A stretch of DNA of 11,475 bases from Patescibacteria group bacterium UBA6102 (GCA_002423555.1 DIWQ01000049.1:25460-36934); one strand, 5' to 3'. Positions 1 through 6,640 are shown, counted from the first letter of the stretch. Made by a program: numbers and translations. Notes: generated by a model from the sequence alone, not told the origin.

Positions 1-2
1 GC

Positions 3-971
3 CAAGAGTCGGAAGATGATTACGTTTTGACGCTTTACGAAGTCTGCGAGATGCTGGGCAAATCCTCGCGCACGATCACGCGCTATGTCCAGCGCCATGT
101 TCTGCATCCGCGCGCGTTAAAAAGCTGCCAAGGTACTTTGGAATACCGCTTCAGTAAAAGAGAAATCCGCCGGGTGCGCGACAATGAAAAAAATTTGCGG
201 CCGTATCTTTTCACCGAGGATGATCGCCCCAGCCCTCTGCCCGATTATCCGTCGGCAAGCTTTGCGGCATATAATTATTCTCCTTCAATGCCGGCTGGCG
301 CGTCCCTGCCGTACCTGGTTCCCGGAGTGAGCTTTCCCATGAATCAAAATCAGTTTCATCAGGTTTCGCCGCCGGCCTTTTTCCCTTCCGTTGCTCCTTC
401 TCAAAATTTTGCCGGCGAATTTATGGAAAAGGAAATGGAATTTGGCGGCCGCAAAAACCGGGCAAAAGACGGGTCCGCCAAGAAAGCGTTAAAGAAATCC
501 GAGCCCGAAAAAATTGAAAAAGAATCCGGCCGGAATCACGCCAGCGAAGAGATTGTTTTGTTGCTCAAAGAAACCACGGAGATGTTGCGCGGCCAGCTGA
601 AAGCCAAAGACGACCAGATAAAAAATCTTGACGATAAGATCGGCCAGTTGATAGAAAGAAACCGCGAAACCAATATTTTGCTCAAAGGTTTGCAGGACAA
701 AATAATGCTTTTGGAACAGCCAAAAATCAAACGGGAAAACCGGGAGAGTTCCGAAATTAACCCGCCGCAGGCCGCGGCGGCCTCGCCGGAGATCCGTCGC
801 GAAGAACCCGCGCCGGCGGCGGAATCCGTTGCGGTTGTCAGGTCCGCCGTTCCTTCTGAAAATCCCGATTCCCGCCGATTGCCGGTGCCGCCCGAAAGAA
901 GAAATTCCGGCAATAACAATAATGAAGATGGCGCCAAGAAAAAAGGATTATTCGGCAAAATTTTCGGATGA
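3..971 (+). CDS. Helix-turn-helix/coiled-coil protein, 5' end outside window
   Basis: The function is not recognised. The reading frame is open to the left edge of the window: sensible codons (QESEDDYV) precede the first possible start, a TTG at position 27, so the gene is probably truncated at its 5' end. Numbering from that TTG, residues 1-50 form a MerR/excisionase-like helix-turn-helix (LYEVCEMLGKSSRTITRYV followed by a basic stretch). Residues about 65-130 are a Pro/Ser/Phe-rich linker. Residues about 172-235 are a heptad-patterned coiled coil (LLLKETTEMLRGQLKAKDDQ onward), and 240-300 are low-complexity Pro/Ala/Glu/Arg. The extreme C-terminus is a basic amphipathic tail (KKKGLFGKIFG) of a kind often used to touch membranes. 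Inference: a DNA-binding, self-associating protein, possibly linked to the membrane, with a role such as chromosome or plasmid organisation or regulation. TGA is the stop, and an intrinsic terminator follows 31 nt later. The gene is real with high likelihood; its role is unknown. Confidence 0.8.
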   Translation, partial: QESEDDYVLTLYEVCEMLGKSSRTITRYVQRHVLHPRALKSCQGTLEYRFSKREIRRVRDNEKNLRPYLFTEDDRPSPLPDYPSASFAAYNYSPSMPAGASLPYLVPGVSFPMNQNQFHQVSPPAFFPSVAPSQNFAGEFMEKEMEFGGRKNRAKDGSAKKALKKSEPEKIEKESGRNHASEEIVLLLKETTEMLRGQLKAKDDQIKNLDDKIGQLIERNRETNILLKGLQDKIMLLEQPKIKRENRESSEINPPQAAAASPEIRREEPAPAAESVAVVRSAVPSENPDSRRLPVPPERRNSGNNNNEDGAKKKGLFGKIFG

Positions 972-1002
972 CGCAACGGTTGCTTTGCATTGTTGGTTTT
1001 TT

Positions 1003-1029
1003 AAACTCCGGCTTTCGCCGGAGTTTTTT
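1003..1029 (+). terminator. Intrinsic terminator of the coiled-coil gene
   Basis: A perfect 10-bp stem (AAACTCCGGC, loop TTTC, GCCGGAGTTT) runs into six T residues. It lies 31 nt after the TGA stop of the upstream gene and just before the Fic promoter, so it separates the two transcription units. Confidence 0.9.
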
Positions 1030-1039
1030 GTTGAACTGG

Positions 1040-1068
1040 TTGAGAAATCCTCGGCAATAATTTAGAAT
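1040..1068 (+). promoter_or_regulatory. Predicted sigma70-type promoter of the Fic gene
   Basis: The -35 box TTGAGA (1040-1045) and -10 box TAGAAT (1063-1068) each match the consensus at 5 of 6 positions and are separated by an ideal 17 nt. Transcription would start near 1075, giving a leader of about 64 nt before the Fic ATG. The -10 box overlaps the first base pairs of the palindromic operator that begins at 1066. Confidence 0.6.
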
Positions 1069-1124
1069 GGAATAACGTTCGCGGTTATTCCATTGCGATG
1101 GAATAACTCTGCCGGTTATTCCAT
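1066..1124. promoter_or_regulatory. Two tandem palindromes, probable operator of the Fic gene
   Basis: Copy 1 pairs AATGGAATAAC (1066-1076) with GTTATTCCATT (1084-1094). Copy 2 pairs ATGGAATAAC (1098-1107) with GTTATTCCAT (1115-1124). Both have 7-nt centres of unrelated sequence (GTTCGCG, TCTGCCG), so only the arms are conserved, as expected for protein half-sites. The dyad centres are 31 bp apart, about three helical turns, placing both sites on the same DNA face. The array covers the -10 box and predicted transcription start and stops 14 nt before the Fic ATG, a layout suited to repression. Because the arms would also be transcribed, an RNA hairpin role is an alternative. The likeliest binder is the C-terminal winged helix of the Fic protein itself, which is inference. 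Confidence 0.7.
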
Positions 1125-1138
1125 TAGAGCAAAACAAT

Positions 1139-2233
1139 ATGATCAAATCTTTTTCATTGCCGCTTCTGCCGCCGAGGGTAAATTACGAACCGCTGATCCG
1201 CATCGTCGGCGAAGCGCATCGGGCAATCGGCGAGCTCAACGGATTGTTGCGTAAAAATATTTTGGCGCCCGAACTGCTGGCCGCGCCGTTGCTGACCAAG
1301 GAGGCGGTGTTAAGTTCCCGCATTGAGGGAACGCAGGCGACGCTGGAAGATGTTTTTGAATATGAGGCGCAAGGGAAGACATCCCAAACGGGGGAGAGAG
1401 AGCGTGATATTGCCGAAATCATCAATTATCGCCGCGCAATGAACTTTGCAATTGAGGAACTCAAGAGCCGGCCCATCAATCAAAAATTCATCCAAAAAAT
1501 CCATTATTTGCTTTTGGATTCTTCCCGCGGCGCCGACAAGGATCGCGGCAAATTCCGCACCGGCCAAGTTTATATCGGTATGCCCGGAGCGCCGATTGAA
1601 GACGCCAGTTATGTGCCGCCCGCGCCCGGAGATTTGCCGAAACTTTTGGAAAACTGGGAGCGTTATGTCAACACGAATCAAGAAAAAGATTCACTGGCGC
1701 AAATCGCCATCGCGCATTACCAGCTGGAAGCGATTCATCCGTTTCGCGACGGCAACGGCCGCGTGGGGCGCTTGCTGATCCCGCTGTTTTTATACCAGCG
1801 CGATTTGCTGTCGTCGCCGCTCTTGTATATCAGTGAATATTTTGAAAAAAACCGGCGCGATTATTACGGCCATTTGCGCGGCGTGACTGAACTTGGGGAT
1901 TGGGAATCATGGCTGAAGTTTTTCTTTTTGGCGCTCATCAATCAATCGCTGAAAACTCAAAACGCGATTGTCAAAATTATGGAACTGAACGCCCGTTTGA
2001 AAAAAGAAATCATTGCCGTTAATTCGGTGCACGCCCCCGATCTTTTGGATTTGCTTTTTTCTTCGCCGGTGATTTCGTTTGCCAAAATCAAAGACAAATT
2101 GAAAACCAAAAACCCGCAAACCATCTACAATCTTTTGGAAAAATTCGTCCAAATGAAGATTCTTTTTGAAGAGCCCGGCCGCCAGCGCAACCGCACCTTC
2201 ACCTTCAAAGAACTGCTGGATATTCTAAAATAA
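1139..2233 (+). CDS. Fic family protein (AMPylase-type) with C-terminal winged helix
   Basis: The 364-residue protein carries the complete Fic catalytic loop HPFRDGNGRVGR at residues 200-211. H200 is the expected general base, D204 binds metal, and N206 to R211 hold the phosphates. Fic enzymes usually transfer AMP from ATP to a hydroxyl of a target protein. A class II-type inhibitory helix lies upstream: S59-x-x-x-E63-G64, whose glutamate would block productive ATP binding. The N-terminus (PLLPPRVNYEPLI) and the segment near residues 140-165 (FRTGQVYIGMPGAPIEDASY) match the common long Fic architecture. Residues about 300-364 look like a winged helix (AKIKDKLKTKNPQTIYNLLE). It is a single gene with its own promoter, two upstream palindromes, and a terminator 26 nt after the stop. 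No Shine-Dalgarno is seen before the ATG. No separate antitoxin gene is adjacent, which fits self-inhibition. The target is unknown. Confidence 0.93.
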   Translation: MIKSFSLPLLPPRVNYEPLIRIVGEAHRAIGELNGLLRKNILAPELLAAPLLTKEAVLSSRIEGTQATLEDVFEYEAQGKTSQTGERERDIAEIINYRRAMNFAIEELKSRPINQKFIQKIHYLLLDSSRGADKDRGKFRTGQVYIGMPGAPIEDASYVPPAPGDLPKLLENWERYVNTNQEKDSLAQIAIAHYQLEAIHPFRDGNGRVGRLLIPLFLYQRDLLSSPLLYISEYFEKNRRDYYGHLRGVTELGDWESWLKFFFLALINQSLKTQNAIVKIMELNARLKKEIIAVNSVHAPDLLDLLFSSPVISFAKIKDKLKTKNPQTIYNLLEKFVQMKILFEEPGRQRNRTFTFKELLDILK

Positions 2234-2258
2234 TTTCCGTTGTCCTGTCTGCTTGTTT

Positions 2259-2294
2259 ATCAAAAAACTTTGGTTCTCGCCAAAGCTTTTTGAT
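2259..2294. terminator. Bidirectional terminator between Fic gene and tRNA-Glu
   Basis: A 15-bp stem with a single mismatch (ATCAAAAAACTTTGG, 6-nt loop, CCAAAGCTTTTTGAT) has A-runs on the left arm and T-runs on the right. It could therefore end transcription in both directions: the Fic gene, which stops at 2233, and the minus-strand tRNA. The stretch 2295-2389 is AT-rich and includes a weak TTAAT/ATTAA dyad; I see no gene in it. Confidence 0.7.
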
Positions 2295-2389
2295 TGTTGT
2301 TAATTTTTAATTAACATCCTTTCCTTGATTTTTTACGATTGCAACAATAAGAGGAACAGTGGGCTCGGCCGCTATAATTTTAACGAAAG

Positions 2390-2461
2390 TGGCCCCAACG
2401 AGAATCGAACTCGTATTTCCGCCTTGAAAGGGCAGCGTCCTGACCATTAGACGATGGGGCC
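2390..2461 (-). tRNA. tRNA-Glu (anticodon UUC)
   Basis: On the minus strand the sequence folds as a cloverleaf. The acceptor stem is GGCCCCA/TGGGGCC, with a 3-bp D stem (GTC/GAC) typical of tRNA-Glu. The anticodon stem CTGCC/GGCGG contains one G-U pair around the loop CTTTCAA, giving anticodon TTC. The variable region is 4 nt, and the T arm is ACGAG, TTCGATT, CTCGT. The discriminator base is A at 2390. The next bases are not CCA, so the 3' end must be added by a CCA-adding enzyme. The gene has its own upstream promoter on the minus strand. Confidence 0.96.
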
Positions 2462-2472
2462 GAACACGCGAT

Positions 2473-2501
2473 ATCATATCATAAAGATTGCCAAAAGTAA
2501 A
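2473..2501 (-). promoter_or_regulatory. Predicted promoter of tRNA-Glu
   Basis: Read on the minus strand, a -35-like TTTACT (2496-2501) and a -10 TATGAT (2473-2478, 5 of 6) are separated by 17 nt. Transcription would begin near 2466, a few bases before the mature tRNA 5' end at 2461. It overlaps the predicted divergent promoter of the glycosyltransferase. Confidence 0.5.
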
Positions 2502-2516
2502 TCTTGGGAGTATGGT
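2488..2516 (+). promoter_or_regulatory. Predicted promoter of the glycosyltransferase gene
   Basis: TTGCCA (2488-2493, 5 of 6) and TATGGT (2511-2516, 4 of 6) lie 17 nt apart. The start site would fall near 2523, so the upstream TTG at 2522 would hardly be in the message. This favours the ATG at 2552 as start codon. The -10 box is weak, so the call is tentative. Confidence 0.4.
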
Positions 2517-2551
2517 AGTGCTTGAAAGATATTTTTGTCTTTGTCTTAATT

Positions 2552-4093
2552 ATGGAAATTAATTATTTGAATTTGGCGCGGGCGGAGGATTTGCCGGGCG
2601 CAAAAAAAGCGGGCTATCGCTTTCTGGAAATTTTACCCGGGCTTTTTGCCTGGGGCACTTTGCTGTTCGGTTTTGCGCTGTCATGGTTTTGGCCGCTGGG
2701 CGTGGCGATATTCATCATTGCCTTTGATCTTTACTGGCTGTTTCGCGTGCTTTATCTGGCGGCGCATCAAATCGCCAGCTATCGCCGAATGCAGAAGCAC
2801 ATCAAGACAGACTGGCGCGCGAAGCTGGAAGCGGATTTTTCCGCGCAATGGCGCGAACTTTATCATCTGGTGGTGTTGCCGTTTGCCGGCGAGAGCGGGG
2901 AAGTGGTGCGTGCCACTTTGGACTCGCTGGCCAAAACCGATTATCCGAAGGAAAATTTGATCGTCCTTTTGGCGGCCGAAGATATGCCTTCGGCGCGCCA
3001 GATTTTGGAAGAAGCGCAAAAAGACTACGGCGGCCGTTTTCTTGCCTTGTGGCCATCAATCCATCCCAAAAACATTTCCGGAGAATTGCGGGGGAAAGGG
3101 GCTAATGTTGATTGGGCGATTGGCGTTATGCAAAAAAAGTTCTTGCCCGCAACCAAAATCCCGAAAGAAAATATTATCGTATCGTTTTTTGATATTGACA
3201 CCAAACCCTACGCCGATTATTTTTCCTGTTTGGCGTGGCATTTTTTGAAGTCATCTAATCGTCTGCGGGAAAGCTACCAGCCGATTCCCGTCTACAACAA
3301 CAACATTTGGGACGCGCCGTGGATGAGCCGAATTATCGCCACTTCCTCCACCTTTTGGGAAATGATGCAACAAGAGCGCCCGGAACAGTTGGTAACCTTT
3401 TCCAGCCACTCAATGCCTCTGCCGGCGCTGTTGGAGGTGGGCTATCCCCGCAACGTGGTTTCCGACGATTCGCGGATTTTTTGGCGCGCCTATTTTTATT
3501 ACGGCGGGGAGTATAAAACCACGCCGCTTTATTATCCCGTGTCAATGGACGCGGTGCTGGGAAAAACCACTTTTCGCACGATGATCAACCAATACAAACA
3601 ACAGCGCCGCTGGGCGTGGGGAGTGGAAAACGTTCCTTACGTTTTTTTCAATCTTTTTTTCAGTCCGGCGGCAAAAAAAATATCTTTGCGGGAGAAATTA
3701 TTCCATGTCGGCACAATGCTGGAAGGTTTCTGGTCGTGGGCGACGGCGGCTTTGCTCACTTTCGGATTGGCGTGGTTGCCGTTGTTTTTGGGCGGCCAGA
3801 ATTTCGGCACCACTCTGCTTTCCTATAATTTGCCGCGGTTCACTTCGGTGATTATGACCATGGCGATGGCCGGAATGATGATTTCGGCGATCATCAGTAT
3901 GCTTTTACTGCCGCCGCGGCCGAAAAATTACGGCCGGTGGCGGCATTTTTCAATGTTTTTGCAATGGTTGCTTTTGCCGGTGACGCTGATAGTTTTCGGC
4001 GCGTTTCCGGCGCTGGAATCCCAAACCCGCATGATTATCAACCGCCCTCTCGGCTTCTGGGTCACGGAAAAAGGAGACAAGGGCAAAAAATAG
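2552..4093 (+). CDS. Membrane glycosyltransferase, GT2 / cellulose-synthase-like
   Basis: The 513-residue protein is an integral-membrane family 2 glycosyltransferase that probably transfers a sugar from a nucleotide-sugar at the cytoplasmic face, for surface polysaccharide or glycolipid synthesis. Two hydrophobic segments lie at about residues 25-70 (LFAWGTLLFGFALSW and LGVAIFIIAFDLYWLF). The catalytic domain spans roughly 100-360: LYHLVVLPF opens the Rossmann-like fold, DID (214-216) is the metal/nucleotide-binding DxD, SDDSR (304-308) supplies the probable catalytic acid, and QQRRW (350-354) matches the QxxRW motif of processive GT2 enzymes. Three or more membrane segments follow (about 390-412, 430-455, 470-490). 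I start at the first ATG; a TTG at 2522 with GGGAG 11 nt upstream would add ten residues but sits at the predicted transcription start. The sugar and acceptor cannot be read from the sequence. No clear terminator follows, and no partner glycan genes are adjacent. Confidence 0.88.
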   Translation: MEINYLNLARAEDLPGAKKAGYRFLEILPGLFAWGTLLFGFALSWFWPLGVAIFIIAFDLYWLFRVLYLAAHQIASYRRMQKHIKTDWRAKLEADFSAQWRELYHLVVLPFAGESGEVVRATLDSLAKTDYPKENLIVLLAAEDMPSARQILEEAQKDYGGRFLALWPSIHPKNISGELRGKGANVDWAIGVMQKKFLPATKIPKENIIVSFFDIDTKPYADYFSCLAWHFLKSSNRLRESYQPIPVYNNNIWDAPWMSRIIATSSTFWEMMQQERPEQLVTFSSHSMPLPALLEVGYPRNVVSDDSRIFWRAYFYYGGEYKTTPLYYPVSMDAVLGKTTFRTMINQYKQQRRWAWGVENVPYVFFNLFFSPAAKKISLREKLFHVGTMLEGFWSWATAALLTFGLAWLPLFLGGQNFGTTLLSYNLPRFTSVIMTMAMAGMMISAIISMLLLPPRPKNYGRWRHFSMFLQWLLLPVTLIVFGAFPALESQTRMIINRPLGFWVTEKGDKGKK

Positions 4094-4122
4094 GGCTGAT
4101 GTTAAGATTAACCTGATAATTA

Positions 4123-4156
4123 CTAACCTTGACTTTAATAATAATAAGGTTAGAAT
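4123..4156 (+). promoter_or_regulatory. Promoter with superimposed inverted repeat before the ATPase gene
   Basis: A -35 TTGACT (4129-4134) and a -10 TAGAAT (4151-4156) are 16 nt apart. A perfect 8-bp inverted repeat, CTAACCTT (4123-4130) and AAGGTTAG (4146-4153) with a 15-nt AT-rich spacer, overlaps both boxes. A dimer bound there would occlude RNA polymerase. The predicted start site near 4163 leaves a leader of about 24 nt with no Shine-Dalgarno. Confidence 0.6.
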
Positions 4157-4186
4157 TAAAGTGTTGTAATATTTTGGCTTAAAACT

Positions 4187-5422
4187 ATGTTAATCAAGCG
4201 GGAAATTTTTCAAGAATTAAAGGAACATTTGACTCAAAAGGAAATCTCTTTGTTGGTTGGTCCGCGGCAAGTCGGCAAAACCACATTGATGCGCGAATTG
4301 GTTGCGCATCTTGAAAGTATCGGTAAAAAGTATATTTTTTTAAGTTTGGACAATGAGGCGGATGAAAAATATTTCACGAGCCAGACGGAATTGATTGAAA
4401 AGATCAAAATTCATCTTGCGCCCGGGAGTTTTGTTTTTATTGATGAGATCCAGCGGAAAAAGGATGCCGGGATTTTTTTGAAGGGAATCTATGATTTGGA
4501 CTTGCCATATAAATTTATTGTTTCCGGATCCGGCAGTTTGGAACTGAAAGAAAAAATTCACGAATCGTTGGCCGGACGAAAAAGAATTTTCGAAATTAAT
4601 CCGGTCAATTTTAAGGAATTTGTAAATTTCAAAACCGATTACCGCCATGAAGACAGAATTGGAAGTTATTTCGAAATAGAAAAAGATAGAACGAAAACTT
4701 TTTTAAAAGAATATCTCAATTTTGGCGGTTATCCGCGCGTTATTTTGGCATCTCATGTTTTGGAGAAAAATAAAATAATGGGGGAGATTTTTCGCAGTTG
4801 CGTTGAAAAAGACTTGCTTTCGCTTTTGGAAATCGACCGGCCGAAAGCGTTTTCGTTAATGATTAAAATCATCGCCAGCCAATCCGGGCAAATTTTGAAT
4901 TATTCAAAATTGGGACAGCAAATAGGTTTGACTTTTGCGCCGTTGAAAAAATATTTGTGGTATGCGCAAAAGATTTTTTTGCTCAAAATCGTTCGGCCGT
5001 ATTTTACCAACAAGCAAAAAGAAATCACTCGGTCGCCGGTAGCGTATTTCCATGATCTTGGCTTGCGTAATTTTTCCATAGAATTAATGGGGGTGTTGTC
5101 CGATCCGCAAAGCTTTTCTTTTGTGTTTCAAAATTTTGTTTTGAATATTTTGCGCGAAAAAGAAAAAAATTCGGCAGCGACAATAAATTTTTGGCGCACT
5201 ATCGCCGGCGCCGAAGTGGATTTCGTGATCAATCGCGGCCGGGAAGTGCTACCGGTTGAAGTTAAATATATTGATTTGAAGTCGCCGGTTTTGGGGAAAT
5301 CATTGCTGTCGTTCATTGGAAAATACGAACCTAATGAAGCGTGGGTGGTCAATTTGTCATTGGAAACGGAGATTAAACATAAAACCACGGCGGTAAAATT
5401 CATCCCATATTGGAAAGTATAA
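4187..5422 (+). CDS. ATPase of the AAA_14 / DUF4143 family
   Basis: The 411-residue protein has a P-loop GPRQVGKT (residues 25-32), a Walker B segment FVFIDEIQ (82-89), and a sensor-like IVSGSGSLEL (111-120). The order is typical of the AAA_14 family, where the motif GPRQVGKTT is characteristic. The C-terminal half matches the DUF4143 pattern: a helical, winged-helix-like region at about 200-290, then a PD-(D/E)xK-nuclease-like fold with GAEVDFVI (341-348) and LPVEVK (355-360), where D345, E358 and K360 would be the catalytic-type residues. Such proteins are abundant in CPR and archaeal genomes and behave as mobile accessory genes; their substrates are not established. Length is normal for the family. 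Its promoter carries its own operator-like repeat. The next start (5445) lies 22 nt after the stop with no terminator, so cotranscription with the HEAT-like gene is likely. Family assignment is firm; cellular role is unknown. Confidence 0.9.
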   Translation: MLIKREIFQELKEHLTQKEISLLVGPRQVGKTTLMRELVAHLESIGKKYIFLSLDNEADEKYFTSQTELIEKIKIHLAPGSFVFIDEIQRKKDAGIFLKGIYDLDLPYKFIVSGSGSLELKEKIHESLAGRKRIFEINPVNFKEFVNFKTDYRHEDRIGSYFEIEKDRTKTFLKEYLNFGGYPRVILASHVLEKNKIMGEIFRSCVEKDLLSLLEIDRPKAFSLMIKIIASQSGQILNYSKLGQQIGLTFAPLKKYLWYAQKIFLLKIVRPYFTNKQKEITRSPVAYFHDLGLRNFSIELMGVLSDPQSFSFVFQNFVLNILREKEKNSAATINFWRTIAGAEVDFVINRGREVLPVEVKYIDLKSPVLGKSLLSFIGKYEPNEAWVVNLSLETEIKHKTTAVKFIPYWKV

Positions 5423-5444
5423 AAGACATTCAATAATCAAAGCC

Positions 5445-5492
5445 ATGGAAATTGAAACAAAAATTGAAAATCCGGCAATTAAAAAAGGTTGA
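5445..5492 (+). other. Probable true N-terminus of the HEAT-like gene, frame-broken
   Basis: An ATG at 5445 opens a 15-codon frame, MEIETKIENPAIKKG, that meets TGA at 5490-5492 just after a run of six A (5481-5486). With one more A the frame would continue as IKKRLNDLDSDN into the HEAT-like protein, giving a natural acidic/amphipathic N-terminal helix. The TGA also overlaps the TTG that opens the longer frame (TTGA), so a coupled leader peptide is a second possibility, and ribosomal or polymerase slippage a third. Confidence 0.5.
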
Positions 5493-6100
5493 ACGATTTA
5501 GATTCGGACAACCCAAGGATAATTAAGGAAGCGGTGAATTATTTGGCGCGGCGAGACAAGAACAAGCAATTAAAAATGGCATTGCGCGACATTGTTGAGA
5601 ATTTTCGGATTTGCGAATCGTTGGCGGCGATTTGGGCGATCGTTATTTTGGGTATTATGCGCGACAAAGAGGCGGTTTATTGCTTGCTGGATGTTTTTGA
5701 AAGCGATGAGGATTTTACGCAAGAAGCGGCCGCTGATGCACTGGTATTGATAGAAAGAGCTCATCCGGGCTCGGTTGTGCCCGCTGCGATTGAGTTTATT
5801 GAGCGGAGAATTGACAATGATCCGTTTCACGCAAAAATTTTTGCTGTTGGTGTGTTGGGCGAATTCATAGATCAAATTTCGGTTAAAAATTTTTTAATAA
5901 AATTATTCGAAAAAGACAAAGATATCCAAGATTTTATTGGCAGTGTTTTGGTTAATACTAAAGATAAAGGAATTTTAGAACTTTTGAAGCGATCTTTGGT
6001 GTTTGCCGAACAAGTGGAAGACAATATTGCGACAAATGAAATGAAGTGGCACTGTTATTATTTGGCCAATGGCATTATTGACGCTCGCCCAATAGCTTGA
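5489..6100 (+). CDS. HEAT-repeat-like protein, 3' end replaced by IS630
   Basis: The 203-residue frame encodes an all-helical protein with repeating antiparallel helix pairs, as in HEAT/PBS-lyase-like repeats: about residues 10-38, 42-70 (ESLAAIWAIVILGIMRDKEA), 74-108 (QEAAADALVLIERAHP), 114-140 (AKIFAVGVLGEFID) and 142-175. Such repeats normally bind proteins or nucleic acids; no catalytic motif or signal peptide is visible, so it should be cytoplasmic. The track start is a TTG at 5489, but an ATG at 5445 in another frame, separated by an A6 run, probably marks the original start. The last two codons, GCT TGA, belong to the left end of the IS630 element. Without the element the frame would read ATA TTA TGC GAA GGT CAA TAA, ending PILCEGQ. 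It follows the ATPase gene closely and was likely in one operon with it. Function unknown. Confidence 0.7.
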   Translation: MNDLDSDNPRIIKEAVNYLARRDKNKQLKMALRDIVENFRICESLAAIWAIVILGIMRDKEAVYCLLDVFESDEDFTQEAAADALVLIERAHPGSVVPAAIEFIERRIDNDPFHAKIFAVGVLGEFIDQISVKNFLIKLFEKDKDIQDFIGSVLVNTKDKGILELLKRSLVFAEQVEDNIATNEMKWHCYYLANGIIDARPIA

Positions 6101-6104
6101 ATAT
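6095..6104 (+). repeat. Left terminal inverted repeat of the IS630 element
   Basis: GCTTGAATAT begins directly after the target TA. It contains the stop codon now ending the HEAT-like frame (TGA 6098-6100) and the -35 box of the transposase promoter, so transposase bound to its own end could lower its own transcription. Confidence 0.7.
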
Positions 6105-6125
6105 TACCCGCTTTTGTGGGATAAT
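6097..6125 (+). promoter_or_regulatory. Promoter of the IS630 transposase
   Basis: TTGAAT (6097-6102) and GATAAT (6120-6125, 5 of 6) are 17 nt apart, and TGG directly before the -10 gives an extended -10 element. Transcription would begin near 6132, only about 2 nt before the ATG at 6134, which suggests a leaderless or nearly leaderless message. A GAAGG sits 3 nt before the ATG, too close to act as a normal Shine-Dalgarno. Confidence 0.6.
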
Positions 6126-6133
6126 GAAGGTAT

Positions 6134-6640
6134 ATGAAAAAACATATTTCTTCATCATCTTGCAAAAGCAAAGATGAACTCCAAAAAAGAAGAATCAAGG
6201 CCGTTAAGCTTTGGGTAAAGGGTCAAACCCAATACAAAATCGCCCAAGAACTCAAGGTGAGTTTTGAAGCGGTGAGCAATTGGGTGGAGGCCTACCAAAC
6301 TCAAGGCTGGGACGGATTGAAAAGCAAAGGCAATCCCGGCCCCGACTGCCGGCTGACGGAAGCGCAAAAGCGCAAAATCAGGCAAGCCATCCTCAAGGGC
6401 GCGTTGAAACAAGGATATTCGACCGATCTTTGGACGCTGGACCGCTTGCAGGATTTAATCAAGAAGATCGCCAAAACCAAATATCACCCCGGCCATGTCT
6501 GGAAAGTAGTGGTTTCACTGGGTTTTACCCGCCAAAAACCCGCAATCAGAGCCAAAGAGCGTGATGAGAAAGCTATTAAAACTTGGAGGGTAAAAACCTT
6601 TCCAAGGTTAAAAAAAATGGGCGCAAAAGCATCATTTTAA
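6134..6640 (+). CDS. IS630 transposase, N-terminal frame (DNA-binding domain)
   Basis: This 168-residue frame holds the helix-turn-helix part of an IS630-type transposase: about residues 18-65 (AVKLWVKGQTQYKIAQEL, then VSFEAVSNWVEAY), a second homeodomain-like region at 75-140 (LTEAQKRKIRQAIL and YHPGHVWKVVVSLGF), and a basic linker. It ends early, at TAA 6638-6640, after an out-of-frame tail (GAKASF) that starts just past a run of eight A (6610-6617). Removing one A, or slippage by an equivalent amount, joins it to the downstream frame as FPRLKKKWAQKHHFKLGFHDESG-type sequence, producing a full transposase of about 345 residues. Alone it could bind the IS ends without catalysing transposition, and may act as an inhibitor. 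Confidence 0.85.
   Translation: MKKHISSSSCKSKDELQKRRIKAVKLWVKGQTQYKIAQELKVSFEAVSNWVEAYQTQGWDGLKSKGNPGPDCRLTEAQKRKIRQAILKGALKQGYSTDLWTLDRLQDLIKKIAKTKYHPGHVWKVVVSLGFTRQKPAIRAKERDEKAIKTWRVKTFPRLKKMGAKASF

Noticed and set aside
1066..1124. Possible start of a CRISPR array because of the repeated ATGGAATAAC unit
   Set aside because: There are only two copies, both palindromic with 7-nt centres and a 4-nt gap, and no spacer-sized intervals or cas genes.
2390..2461. tRNA-Glu as an integration site for the neighbouring accessory genes
   Set aside because: I see no repeated copy of the tRNA 3' end nearby and no integrase gene.
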